A DNA stretch of 64,000 bases, from NCBI GenBank assembly GCA_947478725.1, contig CANJWZ010000009.1, positions 1 to 64,000 on the forward strand. The letters run 5' to 3'. Each line of letters begins with the position of its first letter. Positions within the stretch are counted from its first letter, which is position 1. This document shows positions 56,211 to 64,000 of the stretch, in pieces. The DNA comes from Comamonadaceae bacterium (GTDB lineage: Bacteria; Pseudomonadota; Gammaproteobacteria; Burkholderiales; Burkholderiaceae_C). The notes under the pieces were generated by a model. It searched no databases, was not told where the DNA came from, and was given only the letters and a program-made list of their open reading frames with translations. The translations under genes and the position numbers were made by a program.

Positions 56211-56696
56211 ATGGCAGCAGATTCAGCACTCACCCACTTTGACGGCCACGGCCAGGCCCATATGGTGGACGTTTCGGCCAAGGCCGCCACCCACAGAATA
56301 GCCGTTGCCCAAGGCCGGATCGTGATGAACCCGGCCACGCTGGCCATCATTTTGGCAGGCAGCGCCAAAAAAGGCGATGTGCTGGGCATTGCGCGTGTTG
56401 CGGGCATCATGGCGGCCAAAAAAACCAGCGATTTGATTCCCTTGTGCCATCCATTGGCTTTGACGCGGGTGACGGTTGACTTTACTACCGACAGCGCCAG
56501 CCATAGCGTGATTTGCAACGCAAGGGTTGAAACTGTCGGGCCTACCGGTGTTGAGATGGAGGCCCTGACGGCAGCGCAAATCGCCTTGCTCACCATTTAC
56601 GACATGTGCAAAGCAGTCGACCGGGGCATGACCATCACCGACGTGCGGGTGCTTGAAAAGCATGGCGGTAAATCAGGCAGTTATGTGAATGCTTAA
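56211..56696 (+). CDS. moaC: Cyclic pyranopterin monophosphate synthase MoaC
   Basis: The 161-residue enzyme makes cyclic pyranopterin monophosphate, the first stable intermediate of molybdenum cofactor. Visible features are [18 protein letters not shown], the active-site [14 protein letters not shown] and [12 protein letters not shown], which contains the catalytic Asp/Lys positions. The length is standard. It is divergent from the bepA side and converges on the PglL-like gene with a 4-base overlap (56693-56696). No other moa gene is nearby. Confidence 0.96.
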   Translation: MAADSALTHFDGHGQAHMVDVSAKAATHRIAVAQGRIVMNPATLAIILAGSAKKGDVLGIARVAGIMAAKKTSDLIPLCHPLALTRVTVDFTTDSASHSVICNARVETVGPTGVEMEALTAAQIALLTIYDMCKAVDRGMTITDVRVLEKHGGKSGSYVNA

Positions 56697-58246
56697 TTGG
56701 GTTTTGCATTCGCCTTCACCCACTGGCCGTGCTCTATTGGAAATGCTGCACGGTATCTGGCGATGACTGTCAGGGCTTCATCATCGCGTCCGAGCATCAC
56801 CGCACTTTCGATCAGTTTTTCGACCACCCTGGGCTCTGGCGAATAGTGCATCAGCCTTGTTGCCGTACTGAATGTCCAGGCGGCAGTAGCCGCTGACAGG
56901 GGCGTCACCATCAATTCTGCAAATTGAACCTGGTCTGCAAACAACCACGAGCCGCGGATTTTGCTGAGCGTGTCGCTTTGGTACTGCGCATCACGCTGGT
57001 CTGGCTCCAAGTAAATTTGACTGATGCGGTGGTAGTCCCAGGCGGCGTAAGCGGTCAACACCAACAAAGCGCTCGCTACAATAACAGTAGCTACTCGCCA
57101 ATATAAAACATGGGCTACGGCCGTATTCGATGCATTTTTTGGGTTATTGTCAGCTAAAGTCGGTTTTGGGCTGAACATCAGCAACACCAGGCTGATGCCA
57201 AAAGCCATTTGAAACGGCCCGTACCACAGCGGGTATTCCAGCATGCTGTGCAGCAGGATCACCGCGATGACAGCCCAAGCCATTTGCCGAGTCGTATCCC
57301 TTTCAGACCACGGCTTTTGACGCAGCACCCACCAGGCGAAACCACCGCAAGCCAGCAGCGCCAACGGCACACCCAGCTCAACCGTCAAATGCAGCGGTAG
57401 GTTATGCGCGTTGTCCAAAATATCGCAAAAACGGGGCTCGTTGTACAAAGTTATAAAGTGGGCGTAGTCCAGCTCACCCCAGCCCCAGCCCAGCCAAGGT
57501 TTTTGCGCGATCAAATGCAGCACGTTGGACCACAGCAGCAGGCGGCTGCCGCAAGCCTCGTCTTGGCCCATACGCGCCAGGAGGCCGTTCTGGGACATGT
57601 CCAAGCCGGCCAGATAAGGCATGGCAAACACAGCCACCGTATACACACTTGCAGCCACCATCAGCAAGTGCCGCACGAAGCCTTCCCGCCACCGACCCCA
57701 CAGGATCAGCAAAGCGCACACCAGCAACAGCTCAAACAAGCCAGTTCTTGATAAAGAGATGGCATTGCCCACCGCCAGCACAGCAGCGGCCACCAGCAAC
57801 GGCCAGAGCCGACTTGCAGGTTTGTCATGCATCCGGCCAAACGGGCGGGGCTGCAGCGTGATCCAAACCAAAGCCGCCAGGGCGATGTTGGTCAGCGTCG
57901 CAAACTGGTTGCGCTGGCGCAAGTTGGCAAAGGCTTCTCCGTACCGGGTTTGGTTGATGATGCTGCTGAGCTCTGAGGCAAGGCCAAAATATTGGATCAA
58001 GCCTATGCCACTGCTGATAAGGCCTGCAGACAACCAGGCTAGGGCTATGACTGAATGCAAGCGATCGGCTGCAATCAGACCGGTACCTACAAGGCCAATA
58101 ACGAAAACCACACAGCACCATGAATATAACAAGGGCATGACTGTGGGCGAGGGGCCTGGTGCGATCGGATTAAGCCATGGAGACACACACGCAAATAATG
58201 CTAGTGCGAGGGGCAGAGTGACTAATCTGGGCGACGGTTGAACCAT
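56693..58246 (-). CDS. PglL/Wzy-type O-oligosaccharyltransferase (paralogue 2)
   Basis: The 517-residue inner-membrane protein has about 11 hydrophobic segments and a large periplasmic loop. It shows the O-antigen ligase/Wzy_C pattern [17 protein letters not shown] and the loop histidine in [19 protein letters not shown]. The [15 protein letters not shown] segment is typical of pilin- or general-type oligosaccharyltransferases. A hydrophilic C-terminal tail (about 400-517) resembles the Wzy_C_2 extension. It probably transfers a lipid-linked glycan to type IV pilin or exported proteins. GC content (about 63% in a 60-base sample) matches the chromosome. Confidence 0.87.
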   Translation of the reverse strand: MVQPSPRLVTLPLALALFACVSPWLNPIAPGPSPTVMPLLYSWCCVVFVIGLVGTGLIAADRLHSVIALAWLSAGLISSGIGLIQYFGLASELSSIINQTRYGEAFANLRQRNQFATLTNIALAALVWITLQPRPFGRMHDKPASRLWPLLVAAAVLAVGNAISLSRTGLFELLLVCALLILWGRWREGFVRHLLMVAASVYTVAVFAMPYLAGLDMSQNGLLARMGQDEACGSRLLLWSNVLHLIAQKPWLGWGWGELDYAHFITLYNEPRFCDILDNAHNLPLHLTVELGVPLALLACGGFAWWVLRQKPWSERDTTRQMAWAVIAVILLHSMLEYPLWYGPFQMAFGISLVLLMFSPKPTLADNNPKNASNTAVAHVLYWRVATVIVASALLVLTAYAAWDYHRISQIYLEPDQRDAQYQSDTLSKIRGSWLFADQVQFAELMVTPLSAATAAWTFSTATRLMHYSPEPRVVEKLIESAVMLGRDDEALTVIARYRAAFPIEHGQWVKANAKPN

Positions 58247-58323
58247 AGAAACTGATGCGCCTATTTTTTGCTACCGTTGAACTGGCTTGTGGAGATCGTC
58301 TTCGCCAATCAAATATGATGTCT

Positions 58324-60009
58324 TCAAGGGGTGATGACTTGAGATAACTCAGGATGATTTGCTAGCTGTAGTTCTCGCAACACGCTAACGCCAGCTTGAT
58401 AGTAGTGGTGACCATACATTCCTCGAAGTATCGCAAATTGCACGGTCGCCTCATCTGGGCGACCGTTCAGGCCCAAAGCAATCGCGTAGCGAAGTCTTAA
58501 GCTGCCGTAGGCAAATCGACTTGACGCCTTGCGCAAATTTTCCAACTCATCTATTGTCATTGCGGGTAGCGCTTTTTGCCTGGCAGCATGAAGCATGGCG
58601 CTCATCTGTGTCAGGGCATAAATTTCTGGCGCTTTATATAAGGCAGGTGTTTGGCCCACATGCAAATTCTCAAACCGCACGACTCGAAAGTCCTCCTCCA
58701 CCAAAAGATATTCATAGACAAGATAGCCGCCAACCATAAACGGTATGGTTAATACGCAAACCATCAACATGCCGCTGGTTTTGACTTTGATTTCTTTTCT
58801 TGTTCGGTGCGATCCTTCCACAATGCCCACCATGAGCCCTGCAGTCAGCAGAAAGTACGAGTAGGCGAATGGAAACTCCACCAAACTGTGAGTCACGATT
58901 GGCAGAATGATCAGCAGTCCGTAAACAGCCGCCTGAGTCTTGGCTTGCTTCATTCGTGTGAGTAGCCAGTGCGCGCATAGTGCCACCAGCAGCAAGCCGA
59001 GTGGCACGCCGTTCCAAGCCAAGATATCAAGTACAACGTTATGGGCGTTGCTATAAGTTACTGAGCCGGGATAGTACAGGCTTCCCGCCGCATGAGCTGC
59101 GGGCATTTGATTCCAGCCATAGCCGAACCATGGTGCCTGCCCAATCCCACTGATAACCTGCTTCCAGATGAGGGCCCGTTCGCCGTCAACCGAAAGTGTT
59201 ATCTGGCGCGTCTCACCGAGGGAAAGCAGATCGCGCCCATAGGGTAGTGCTTGAAGGCAAAGCAGGTAGACCACTAACCATGCCCATACATAAACAAGCT
59301 TAATCCGCGAAGGGCGCTGCCAAGATTTCCAGGTGAAAAAAATGGCGCCCACAACAGAGCTGAGCATCCCTGCACGCGATTGGGTCAGGATTAAAGCGAG
59401 CGTCAAGAAGCCGATGCCAAGCACTGCACCGGATCTTCCTACACGACCATGTTCAAAAGTCCAAAGCAAAGCAGCGATGCCTATCAACATTAACGTGGCC
59501 AATTGATTCGGCTGCCCCAGATTCCCCCTGGCGCGGTCATTAAAGCCCGTTTGAACCACATACATGCCCAGCGGCTCCTGTAAGCCTAACGACTGGAGCA
59601 ATCCAATTGCAGCAGACACCAAAGCAACAAACCAGAGCAGATAAAAAATGACGCTCAAATCATGCGGTTTATTCACAGCGTGACGGACGTAGCCGTAACC
59701 AAGGCAAATAGCGCCAGCAAAACTCAACAGATAAAAAGACAGCACCAATGCATCGCCAACGAATAGATCGGCACTAAAGATAGTTTGAGCCCAGGGTATG
59801 AGAGCGACTGCACCCGCCCAAATCGCAACCACTGGGAGAACGTAAGCGTTACCAGCTGCGGTGATGTAACGGTGCACCAGCAACAAGCCGACTCCCAAAA
59901 TCGCCATTGCCTCGGCATGAAAATTGACCCATGGGCGGTAGTGATCAAACGAGAGCCATGCCATCGCAAAGAACAGCAGACCAAAAATATTAGTAACTGA
60001 TGAGAGCAT
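58324..60009 (-). CDS. PglL/Wzy-type O-oligosaccharyltransferase (paralogue 1)
   Basis: This 561-residue multi-pass membrane protein shows the same features: ARGNLGQPNQLATLM, LTQSRAG, the loop motif YSNAHNVVLDILAWNGVP, HSLVEFPFAYSYF and a C-terminal hydrophilic domain. It is more diverged and AT-richer than paralogue 2 (45% GC in two 60-base samples), hinting at separate acquisition. It sits directly after the pilin gene, the usual place of the pilin-specific ligase (TfpO/PglL). A terminator hairpin ends just before its ATG, and no ribosome binding site is visible; Met at 59964 is an alternative start. Confidence 0.85.
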   Translation of the reverse strand: MLSSVTNIFGLLFFAMAWLSFDHYRPWVNFHAEAMAILGVGLLLVHRYITAAGNAYVLPVVAIWAGAVALIPWAQTIFSADLFVGDALVLSFYLLSFAGAICLGYGYVRHAVNKPHDLSVIFYLLWFVALVSAAIGLLQSLGLQEPLGMYVVQTGFNDRARGNLGQPNQLATLMLIGIAALLWTFEHGRVGRSGAVLGIGFLTLALILTQSRAGMLSSVVGAIFFTWKSWQRPSRIKLVYVWAWLVVYLLCLQALPYGRDLLSLGETRQITLSVDGERALIWKQVISGIGQAPWFGYGWNQMPAAHAAGSLYYPGSVTYSNAHNVVLDILAWNGVPLGLLLVALCAHWLLTRMKQAKTQAAVYGLLIILPIVTHSLVEFPFAYSYFLLTAGLMVGIVEGSHRTRKEIKVKTSGMLMVCVLTIPFMVGGYLVYEYLLVEEDFRVVRFENLHVGQTPALYKAPEIYALTQMSAMLHAARQKALPAMTIDELENLRKASSRFAYGSLRLRYAIALGLNGRPDEATVQFAILRGMYGHHYYQAGVSVLRELQLANHPELSQVITP

Positions 60010-60035
60010 AAAAAAAAGCGGCTAGGCCGCTTTTT
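60010..60035 (-). terminator. Intrinsic terminator between pilA and the oligosaccharyltransferase gene
   Basis: On the minus strand, perfect arms AAAAAGCGGC / GCCGCTTTTT with a 3-base loop run into an eight-T tract that ends immediately before ATG 60009. It should stop most pilA transcripts, leaving low read-through into the ligase genes. Confidence 0.85.
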
Positions 60036-60053
60036 GTTTGTTTTGCACAATGC

Positions 60054-60548
60054 TTAGGTCGCTTTGCAAGAAGCGGGCAAATACTTCGCTGCAACGGTGC
60101 CGGGGCCACAAACCCAAGAAGTTGCAGCGGCGCCCAAGGCAGGCTGAAGGCAGGCCGCAAATGTTGTGACGTTAGATGCGCAAGGTGCGAGCAGGATCGT
60201 GCCGGTAGCACCCGTTATTGCCTGTGTGGTAATCGTCACGAGTGCGCCGCCAGCAACGCCTGGATTTGACGCAGCTGTAGCAACCGAAGCGACGTACTTT
60301 GTCGCTGCTGTACCAGAAACCTCACAGCCCCAGCCATTGGCAGCGATGGTGGTGCCAGAAGAAGCAACCTGGAGCATTTCAGTGATGTTTGTCCTGCAGG
60401 CAGAACCGGCCAAAATTGCCTCAGATATTTTCGCGCGTGCGGTGTAGTCCTGATAAGCAGGCAAAGCCACCGCAGCCAAAATACCAATGATCGCCACGAC
60501 GATCATCAGCTCGATCAGGGTAAAACCCTTTTGAATAGAACGCTTCAT
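60054..60548 (-). CDS. pilA: Type IV major pilin (PilA/PilE)
   Basis: The 164-residue prepilin has a short positively charged leader MKRSIQKG and the PilD cleavage site [23 protein letters not shown], with Glu at mature position 5. A globular domain carries four cysteines near the C-terminus (APCASN, AACLQ, WVCGPG, ASCKAT), which may form the D-region disulfides. It is rich in Ala/Thr/Gly, common for glycosylated pilins. AAGGAG fits ATG 60548. A sigma-54-type promoter lies upstream, and two oligosaccharyltransferase genes follow. Confidence 0.95.
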   Translation of the reverse strand: MKRSIQKGFTLIELMIVVAIIGILAAVALPAYQDYTARAKISEAILAGSACRTNITEMLQVASSGTTIAANGWGCEVSGTAATKYVASVATAASNPGVAGGALVTITTQAITGATGTILLAPCASNVTTFAACLQPALGAAATSWVCGPGTVAAKYLPASCKAT

Positions 60549-60589
60549 AAAAAACTCCTTGATTAAAAATAAACTGACATATTCGTACC

Positions 60590-60604
60590 GCAGTTTGCGT
60601 GCCA
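60590..60604 (-). promoter_or_regulatory. pilA: Sigma-54 (-24/-12) promoter of pilA
   Basis: On the minus strand TGGCACGCAAACTGC matches the RpoN consensus TGGCAC-N5-TTGC at all but one position, with the invariant GG and GC at the right spacing. The transcription start would fall near 60578, giving a 5' leader of about 30 bases to ATG 60548. Pilin genes in many proteobacteria use RpoN with the PilS-PilR system. Confidence 0.75.
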
Positions 60605-60626
60605 GATCAGTTATGAGGCAAATCAG

Positions 60627-60702
60627 TGACATATTCCACAAAAAGAGGGCTCGGCTTGACATTTTTTGTCGGGCCCTGGAAAGAATCTGACATTTTCGTC
60701 GC
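60627..60702 (-). promoter_or_regulatory. Three TGACAT repeats at 30-31 bp spacing upstream of pilA
   Basis: TGACAT occurs at 60627, 60657 and 60688 (plus-strand coordinates), each about three DNA turns apart, at roughly -50, -80 and -111 of the predicted pilA start. The last two extend to TGACATTTTTTGTCG and TGACATTTTCGTCG. A fourth TGACAT lies at 60575. This spacing suggests enhancer sites for a sigma-54 activator such as PilR, which is inference. The rest of the 291-base gap shows no gene. Confidence 0.5.
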
Positions 60703-60839
60703 TTGGTACAAGCTGATCGGACCCTCTTCAGGTCGGTCACACCCATCAGGCCTTGCCCCGAAAAAGCAGCGGCGTTACAACTTTGGCGTTAACGGCTGTC
60801 GCCCTGTTTAAAAAAACTATTTGCCGGTTGTCGCTTGTT

Positions 60840-61415
60840 TCAGCGTTGCACAAATTGCATTTGGGTGCCTGCCAGATCCAGTAGATCGCCATCCTTCAGG
60901 CCAACAGGCTCAGCGCCTACTGGTGTGCCATTCAATGACGGCGGCTTGGTACCTTCTACATGAGTGACCACAAAGCCAAGCGTCCTCTTGGTGATGGCGG
61001 CGACCGCCACCCCGGGCCTGCCAATCGTCGTCACGACCTTGACCAGCGGCACTTCACGACCTGCCGCAGCGCCAGACAGGAGCTTGATGACGGCATTGAG
61101 GTTTGTCGCCGGAGCACGAGCTTCCCCCGGTTCATCGGTGTACTTGATTTTGTATTTGCCAATGTCGATCGTGTCGTTGTTCAGCAGCAGCCGCTTTTTG
61201 ACCGCTTTGCCGTTCATGTAGGTTCCGTTGGTACTGTTCAGGTCTTCTAGATGCACTTCGTTGCCCGACAGTTGCAAAACGGCGTGTTCGCCGCTTACCG
61301 CCAGGTTATCCAAAACGATGTCGTTATAAGGACGGCGGCCCAAGGCTGTGCGGTCTTTGGTCAACTGAACTTCCTTGATCACGGCACCATCAAGGGAGAC
61401 GATTACTCTCGGCAT
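60840..61415 (-). CDS. FHA-domain protein
   Basis: The 191-residue protein has an N-terminal FHA domain (residues 1-90) with the phosphothreonine-recognition pattern LGRRPYNDIVLDNLAVSGEHAVL and LEDLNSTNGTYMNG. A second FHA-like half (about 110-191) keeps GRPGV and SLNGTPVG but lacks the full motif. FHA domains bind phosphothreonine peptides. The adjacent PP2C phosphatase suggests a Ser/Thr phosphorylation module; no kinase is in the window. The phosphatase gene is 38 bases upstream on the same strand. Confidence 0.9.
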   Translation of the reverse strand: MPRVIVSLDGAVIKEVQLTKDRTALGRRPYNDIVLDNLAVSGEHAVLQLSGNEVHLEDLNSTNGTYMNGKAVKKRLLLNNDTIDIGKYKIKYTDEPGEARAPATNLNAVIKLLSGAAAGREVPLVKVVTTIGRPGVAVAAITKRTLGFVVTHVEGTKPPSLNGTPVGAEPVGLKDGDLLDLAGTQMQFVQR

Positions 61416-61453
61416 GGCCGACTCCGGGGTGTTATGGATAGATCAACCATTTT

Positions 61454-62239
61454 TTACTTTCCCAATATTCTGGACAAAAGACTGCGCTTGGCTGTCGGCT
61501 CGACAGCGCGCACCAAAACCACAGAGATGTTATCGCGGCCTCCATTGGCGTTGGCCGTGCTGATGAGCTGCCTTGACTTCTGCTCGAGCGTAGCATGACC
61601 AAGCAGGATGTCTGCGATGACATGGTCGCGAACCATGTCAGACAGGCCGTCCGAGCACATCAGGTAAATATCGCCCGCCTTGACGCGATGTTCGGTGACG
61701 TCAAGAAGAACTTCAGATTGAACGCCCAACGCCCTGGTCACCAGGTTTTTGTTGGCTGCGGTCAGCGCCTGCTCGGGCGTGACGAGCCCCGCATCCATTT
61801 GCGCCTGAAGCAGGGAATGGTCTTTGGTGATTTGCACGAGCGCGTCGACTCTGAAGCGGTAGCAGCGGCTGTCCCCAATATGGCCGAGCACCACGCGCCC
61901 GGCCTGAAACACGCCCACCACCAGGGTGGTCCCCATGCCGCTGTACTCGGGGTTGGACCTGGCGGCGTTGAAGATCGAATGGTTCGCGTTTTGGACGCTG
62001 ATTTCCATCGCGCGCTTGAGTTCGATGGCATTGGCATTTTTGCCGGCCATCGACAGCCAGTGGCTCATTTCGGACTTGATGAATGCGGTTGCCATGCCGC
62101 TGGCAATTTCACCGGCCTCATAGCCACCCATACCGTCAGCAAGAATGCACAGCCCGGTCAACGAATCGAAAGCGACGGCATCCTCATTGTTGTCCCGCGC
62201 AAGACCTGTATCAGTAGCTGAGCAGATCTCGTAAATCAT
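61454..62239 (-). CDS. PP2C-family Ser/Thr protein phosphatase
   Basis: The 261-residue protein has the PPM metal-binding motifs: ARDNNEDAV (about residue 14), LADGMGGYEAGEIAS (Asp/Gly), GHIGDSRCYRF, LMCSDGLSDMV and GGRDNISVVLV. This resembles the bacterial Stp/PrpC type that reverses Ser/Thr phosphorylation in the cytosol. ATG 62239 gives the standard N-terminus; the open frame to 62479 is non-coding. It pairs with the FHA protein downstream. The 157-base gap to the next gene shows no motif. Confidence 0.92.
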   Translation of the reverse strand: MIYEICSATDTGLARDNNEDAVAFDSLTGLCILADGMGGYEAGEIASGMATAFIKSEMSHWLSMAGKNANAIELKRAMEISVQNANHSIFNAARSNPEYSGMGTTLVVGVFQAGRVVLGHIGDSRCYRFRVDALVQITKDHSLLQAQMDAGLVTPEQALTAANKNLVTRALGVQSEVLLDVTEHRVKAGDIYLMCSDGLSDMVRDHVIADILLGHATLEQKSRQLISTANANGGRDNISVVLVRAVEPTAKRSLLSRILGK

Positions 62240-62396
62240 GTGAAAGAACGGTTTGTTACGTTTGGTGCTTACCGCGCTATTCTGACCTAAAGTTTGACAT
62301 GTGACTACACAGCATTTGCAGCGGGTGTTGGTGTTGGCAGAGTCTTCATAGGCACTCTTGGCCCTGCCGAACCAACCAGTCGGCGGGCCAGGTCCG

Positions 62397-63095
62397 CTAT
62401 TGGGCGGCGTGCTTTTTCTGACGTTTCGTGAGGTAGGTGCCCAGTGCCACCACCAGCACCGCACCCATGGCACCGCCAAACGTCACGGTTTGCTCGCCGA
62501 TGGCGCCAAAGCGGGTCGTGACCGCCGGGTCGGTCAGCAGCATTTCACCGGCCAAGAAACCCAGCAAAGCGGCGCCGATGGTGATGATGATGGGAAACCG
62601 TTCCATGACTTTGGTCAGCAGCGTCGCACCAAACACAATCAAAGGGATGCTGATCAGCAGGCCGAGCACCAACAACGGCAAATTGCCTTTGGCAGCCGCA
62701 GCAACGGCCAGCACGTTGTCCAGACTCATCACCAGGTCGGCAATCAAAATCGTGCGGATGGCCGCTGCCATGCCATTGATTTCCTTGCCTTCGCCATCGT
62801 CCTCGTCTTCGCCCTTGAGCAAGTCGACGCCGATATACACCAGCAGCACCGCACCGATGATTTTGAGGTAGGGCAAGGTCAGCAGCTGAATGGCAACGAT
62901 GGTCAGCACAATCCGCATGATGATGGCCGCAGCGCTGCCCCAAAAAATGGCTTTGTTACGTTGCTCGGGCTTGAGCGTGCGTGCCGCCATGGCGATGACC
63001 ACGGCGTTGTCGCCAGACAGGACGATGTTTGCCAGCAGGATGGAGCCGAACGCGCTCCAAAACAGGGGCGAGGTTAAGTCAAGTCCAAAAATCAT
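62397..63095 (-). CDS. TerC family membrane protein (second paralogue)
   Basis: The 232-residue protein has two TerC repeats with FGSILLANIVLSGDNAVVIAM and LIADLVMSLDNVLAVAAAA and an acidic cytosolic loop (GEDEDDGEGKE). It is clearly a distinct paralogue of the protein at 53081, with conserved intramembrane Asp residues. AAAGGAA precedes ATG 63095. It lies downstream of sucD across a terminator, so it has its own promoter or uses read-through. No riboswitch is visible upstream, unlike the first paralogue. Confidence 0.92.
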   Translation of the reverse strand: MIFGLDLTSPLFWSAFGSILLANIVLSGDNAVVIAMAARTLKPEQRNKAIFWGSAAAIIMRIVLTIVAIQLLTLPYLKIIGAVLLVYIGVDLLKGEDEDDGEGKEINGMAAAIRTILIADLVMSLDNVLAVAAAAKGNLPLLVLGLLISIPLIVFGATLLTKVMERFPIIITIGAALLGFLAGEMLLTDPAVTTRFGAIGEQTVTFGGAMGAVLVVALGTYLTKRQKKHAAQ

Positions 63096-63116
63096 AGGTG
63101 TTCCTTTGTTATGAAT

Positions 63117-63141
63117 TAAAAAAGCGCTGGACGGCGCTTTT
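63117..63141 (-). terminator. Intrinsic terminator after sucD
   Basis: AAAAGCGC / GCGCTTTT arms with a 6-base loop are followed by a T-tract on the minus strand, 65 bases beyond the sucD stop. The plus strand also carries T-rich sequence, so it may act in both directions. Confidence 0.8.
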
Positions 63142-63205
63142 CTGTTTTTATGATTCTAGCGGGAGGCGGCTTTTGACAAGCCAGTCATTCAGCCTGTCAG
63201 ACTGG

Positions 63206-64000
63206 TCAGAGCAGCGCCTTGAGCAACTTGGCCATTTCTGACGGGTTGCGCGTCACGGTAAAGCCGCAGGCTTCCATGATCTCCAGCTTGGCATTGGCTG
63301 TGTCTGCGCCGCCAGAAATCAGTGCGCCTGCATGGCCCATGCGTTTGCCAGCCGGAGCTGTGACGCCAGCGATAAAGCCGACGATGGGCTTTTTCATGTG
63401 CAGTTTGCACCACTCAGCGGCTTCGGCTTCGTCCGGGCCACCGATTTCGCCAATCATGATGACCGCGTCGGTGTCTGGGTCGTCATTGAAGGCGCGCATC
63501 ACGTCGATGTGCTTCAGGCCATTGATCGGGTCGCCACCAATGCCCACAGCGCTGGACTGGCCCAGGCCGATTTCGGTCAGTTGCGCCACGGCTTCATAGG
63601 TCAGGGTGCCGGAGCGGCTGACCACGCCAATGCGGCCCTTGCGGTGAATGTGGCCGGGCATGATGCCGATTTTGATTTCGTCAGGGGTGATGAGGCCTGG
63701 GCAATTTGGCCCAAGCAGCAGCGTTTTTTTGCCGCCAGCGGCTTCTTTGGCCTTCATGCGGTTGCGCACCATCAGCATGTCGCGCACAGGAATGCCTTCG
63801 GTGATGCAGATCGCCAAATCCAGATCGGCCTCCACCGCCTCCCAAATCGCCGCCGCAGCGCCTGCCGGCGGCACGTAGATCACCGATACCGTGGCACCGG
63901 TGGCTTTTGCCGCATCGGTCACGTTGGCGTAAATCGGGATGCCTTCGAAGTCTTCGCCGGCCTTCTTGGGATTCACGCCGGCCACAAAGGCTGCTTTGCC
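63206..64000 (-). CDS. sucD: Succinyl-CoA synthetase alpha subunit SucD (5' end beyond window)
   Basis: The C-terminal 264 residues are present; the gene continues past base 64000 (the reading frame is open to the edge as GKAAFVAGVNPKKAG). Visible features are the CoA-binding domain end (VIYVPPAGAA), VVSRSGTLTYEAV, and the active-site GHAGAL with the phosphohistidine. SucD pairs with SucC, expected upstream outside the window, to make succinate and ATP from succinyl-CoA in the TCA cycle. Confidence 0.96.
   Translation of the reverse strand, partial: GKAAFVAGVNPKKAGEDFEGIPIYANVTDAAKATGATVSVIYVPPAGAAAAIWEAVEADLDLAICITEGIPVRDMLMVRNRMKAKEAAGGKKTLLLGPNCPGLITPDEIKIGIMPGHIHRKGRIGVVSRSGTLTYEAVAQLTEIGLGQSSAVGIGGDPINGLKHIDVMRAFNDDPDTDAVIMIGEIGGPDEAEAAEWCKLHMKKPIVGFIAGVTAPAGKRMGHAGALISGGADTANAKLEIMEACGFTVTRNPSEMAKLLKALL

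Noticed and set aside
62240-62396. Second Mn2+ riboswitch or tRNA between the PP2C and TerC genes
   Set aside because: No GGGGAGTA or CAGACC elements and no cloverleaf are visible; it is also downstream, not upstream, of the TerC gene.

Overview
The window is a dense stretch of bacterial chromosome, mostly GC-rich. It most resembles a betaproteobacterium of the Burkholderiales, probably Comamonadaceae (Rhodoferax/Polaromonas-like). The clues are the adjacent metX-metW pair, a TPP-riboswitch thiC-thiO-thiS-thiG-thiE cluster, several Bug-family (TctC) binding proteins, and short GC-rich palindromic repeats of a kind I associate with that family. I found no rRNA, tRNA, CRISPR array, transposase or prophage gene.

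Layout. 0.4-1.6 kb: a SIS-domain protein and a BON lipoprotein, in the E. coli diaA-dolP order. 1.7-5.6 kb: a GarR-type dehydrogenase, the twitching ATPases pilU and pilT, and divergent yggS. 5.9-9.7 kb: a PduO-type cobalamin adenosyltransferase, a GlcD/DLD-type flavoprotein and an M20 peptidase. 9.7-16.3 kb: a minus-strand run psd, SulP permease, ChrA chromate transporter, metW, metX (with a possible attenuator leader) and a GST. 16.4-18.8 kb: purB and an endonuclease/exonuclease/phosphatase-fold protein. 18.9-24.7 kb: a C4 sugar-acid (threonate/erythronate type) catabolic cluster, otnI-otnC-otnK-ltnD, with a Bug binding protein, a FadR-type regulator with two operators, and a 38-codon gene remnant. 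24.8-30.7 kb: a truncated small exported ORF, a Spy-like chaperone and the thiamine cluster. 30.7-39.3 kb: a CzcCBA-type metal efflux system, a divergent two-component system and an outer-membrane protein of unknown function. 39.5-42.9 kb: tkt, gap and a small conserved-looking protein. 43.0-51.4 kb: an IclR regulator and a six-gene acyl-CoA pathway operon. 51.5-56.7 kb: an exported methyltransferase, a DUF3717/DUF1289 protein, a TerC protein behind a likely Mn2+ riboswitch, a hypothetical protein, a BepA-like protease and moaC. 56.7-60.6 kb: type IV pilin with two PglL/Wzy-type O-oligosaccharyltransferases. 60.8-64.0 kb: an FHA protein, a PP2C phosphatase, a second TerC and the end of sucD.

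The strongest unusual signals are these. (1) A 49-bp GC-palindrome element has two copies 46/49 identical, one inside metX and one inside a sensor kinase gene, with a diverged third copy inside otnK; all three are read through in frame. (2) A sigma-54 promoter with regularly spaced TGACAT repeats lies upstream of pilA. (3) An intrinsic terminator directly abuts the start codon of the first oligosaccharyltransferase gene. (4) Two FadR-type operators sit 42 bp apart. (5) A hairpin/U-tract leader precedes metX. (6) The acyl-CoA operon combines a CoA ligase, two CaiB-type CoA-transferases and a thiolase-like protein with no visible nucleophilic cysteine. I saw no clearly new defence or mobile system.
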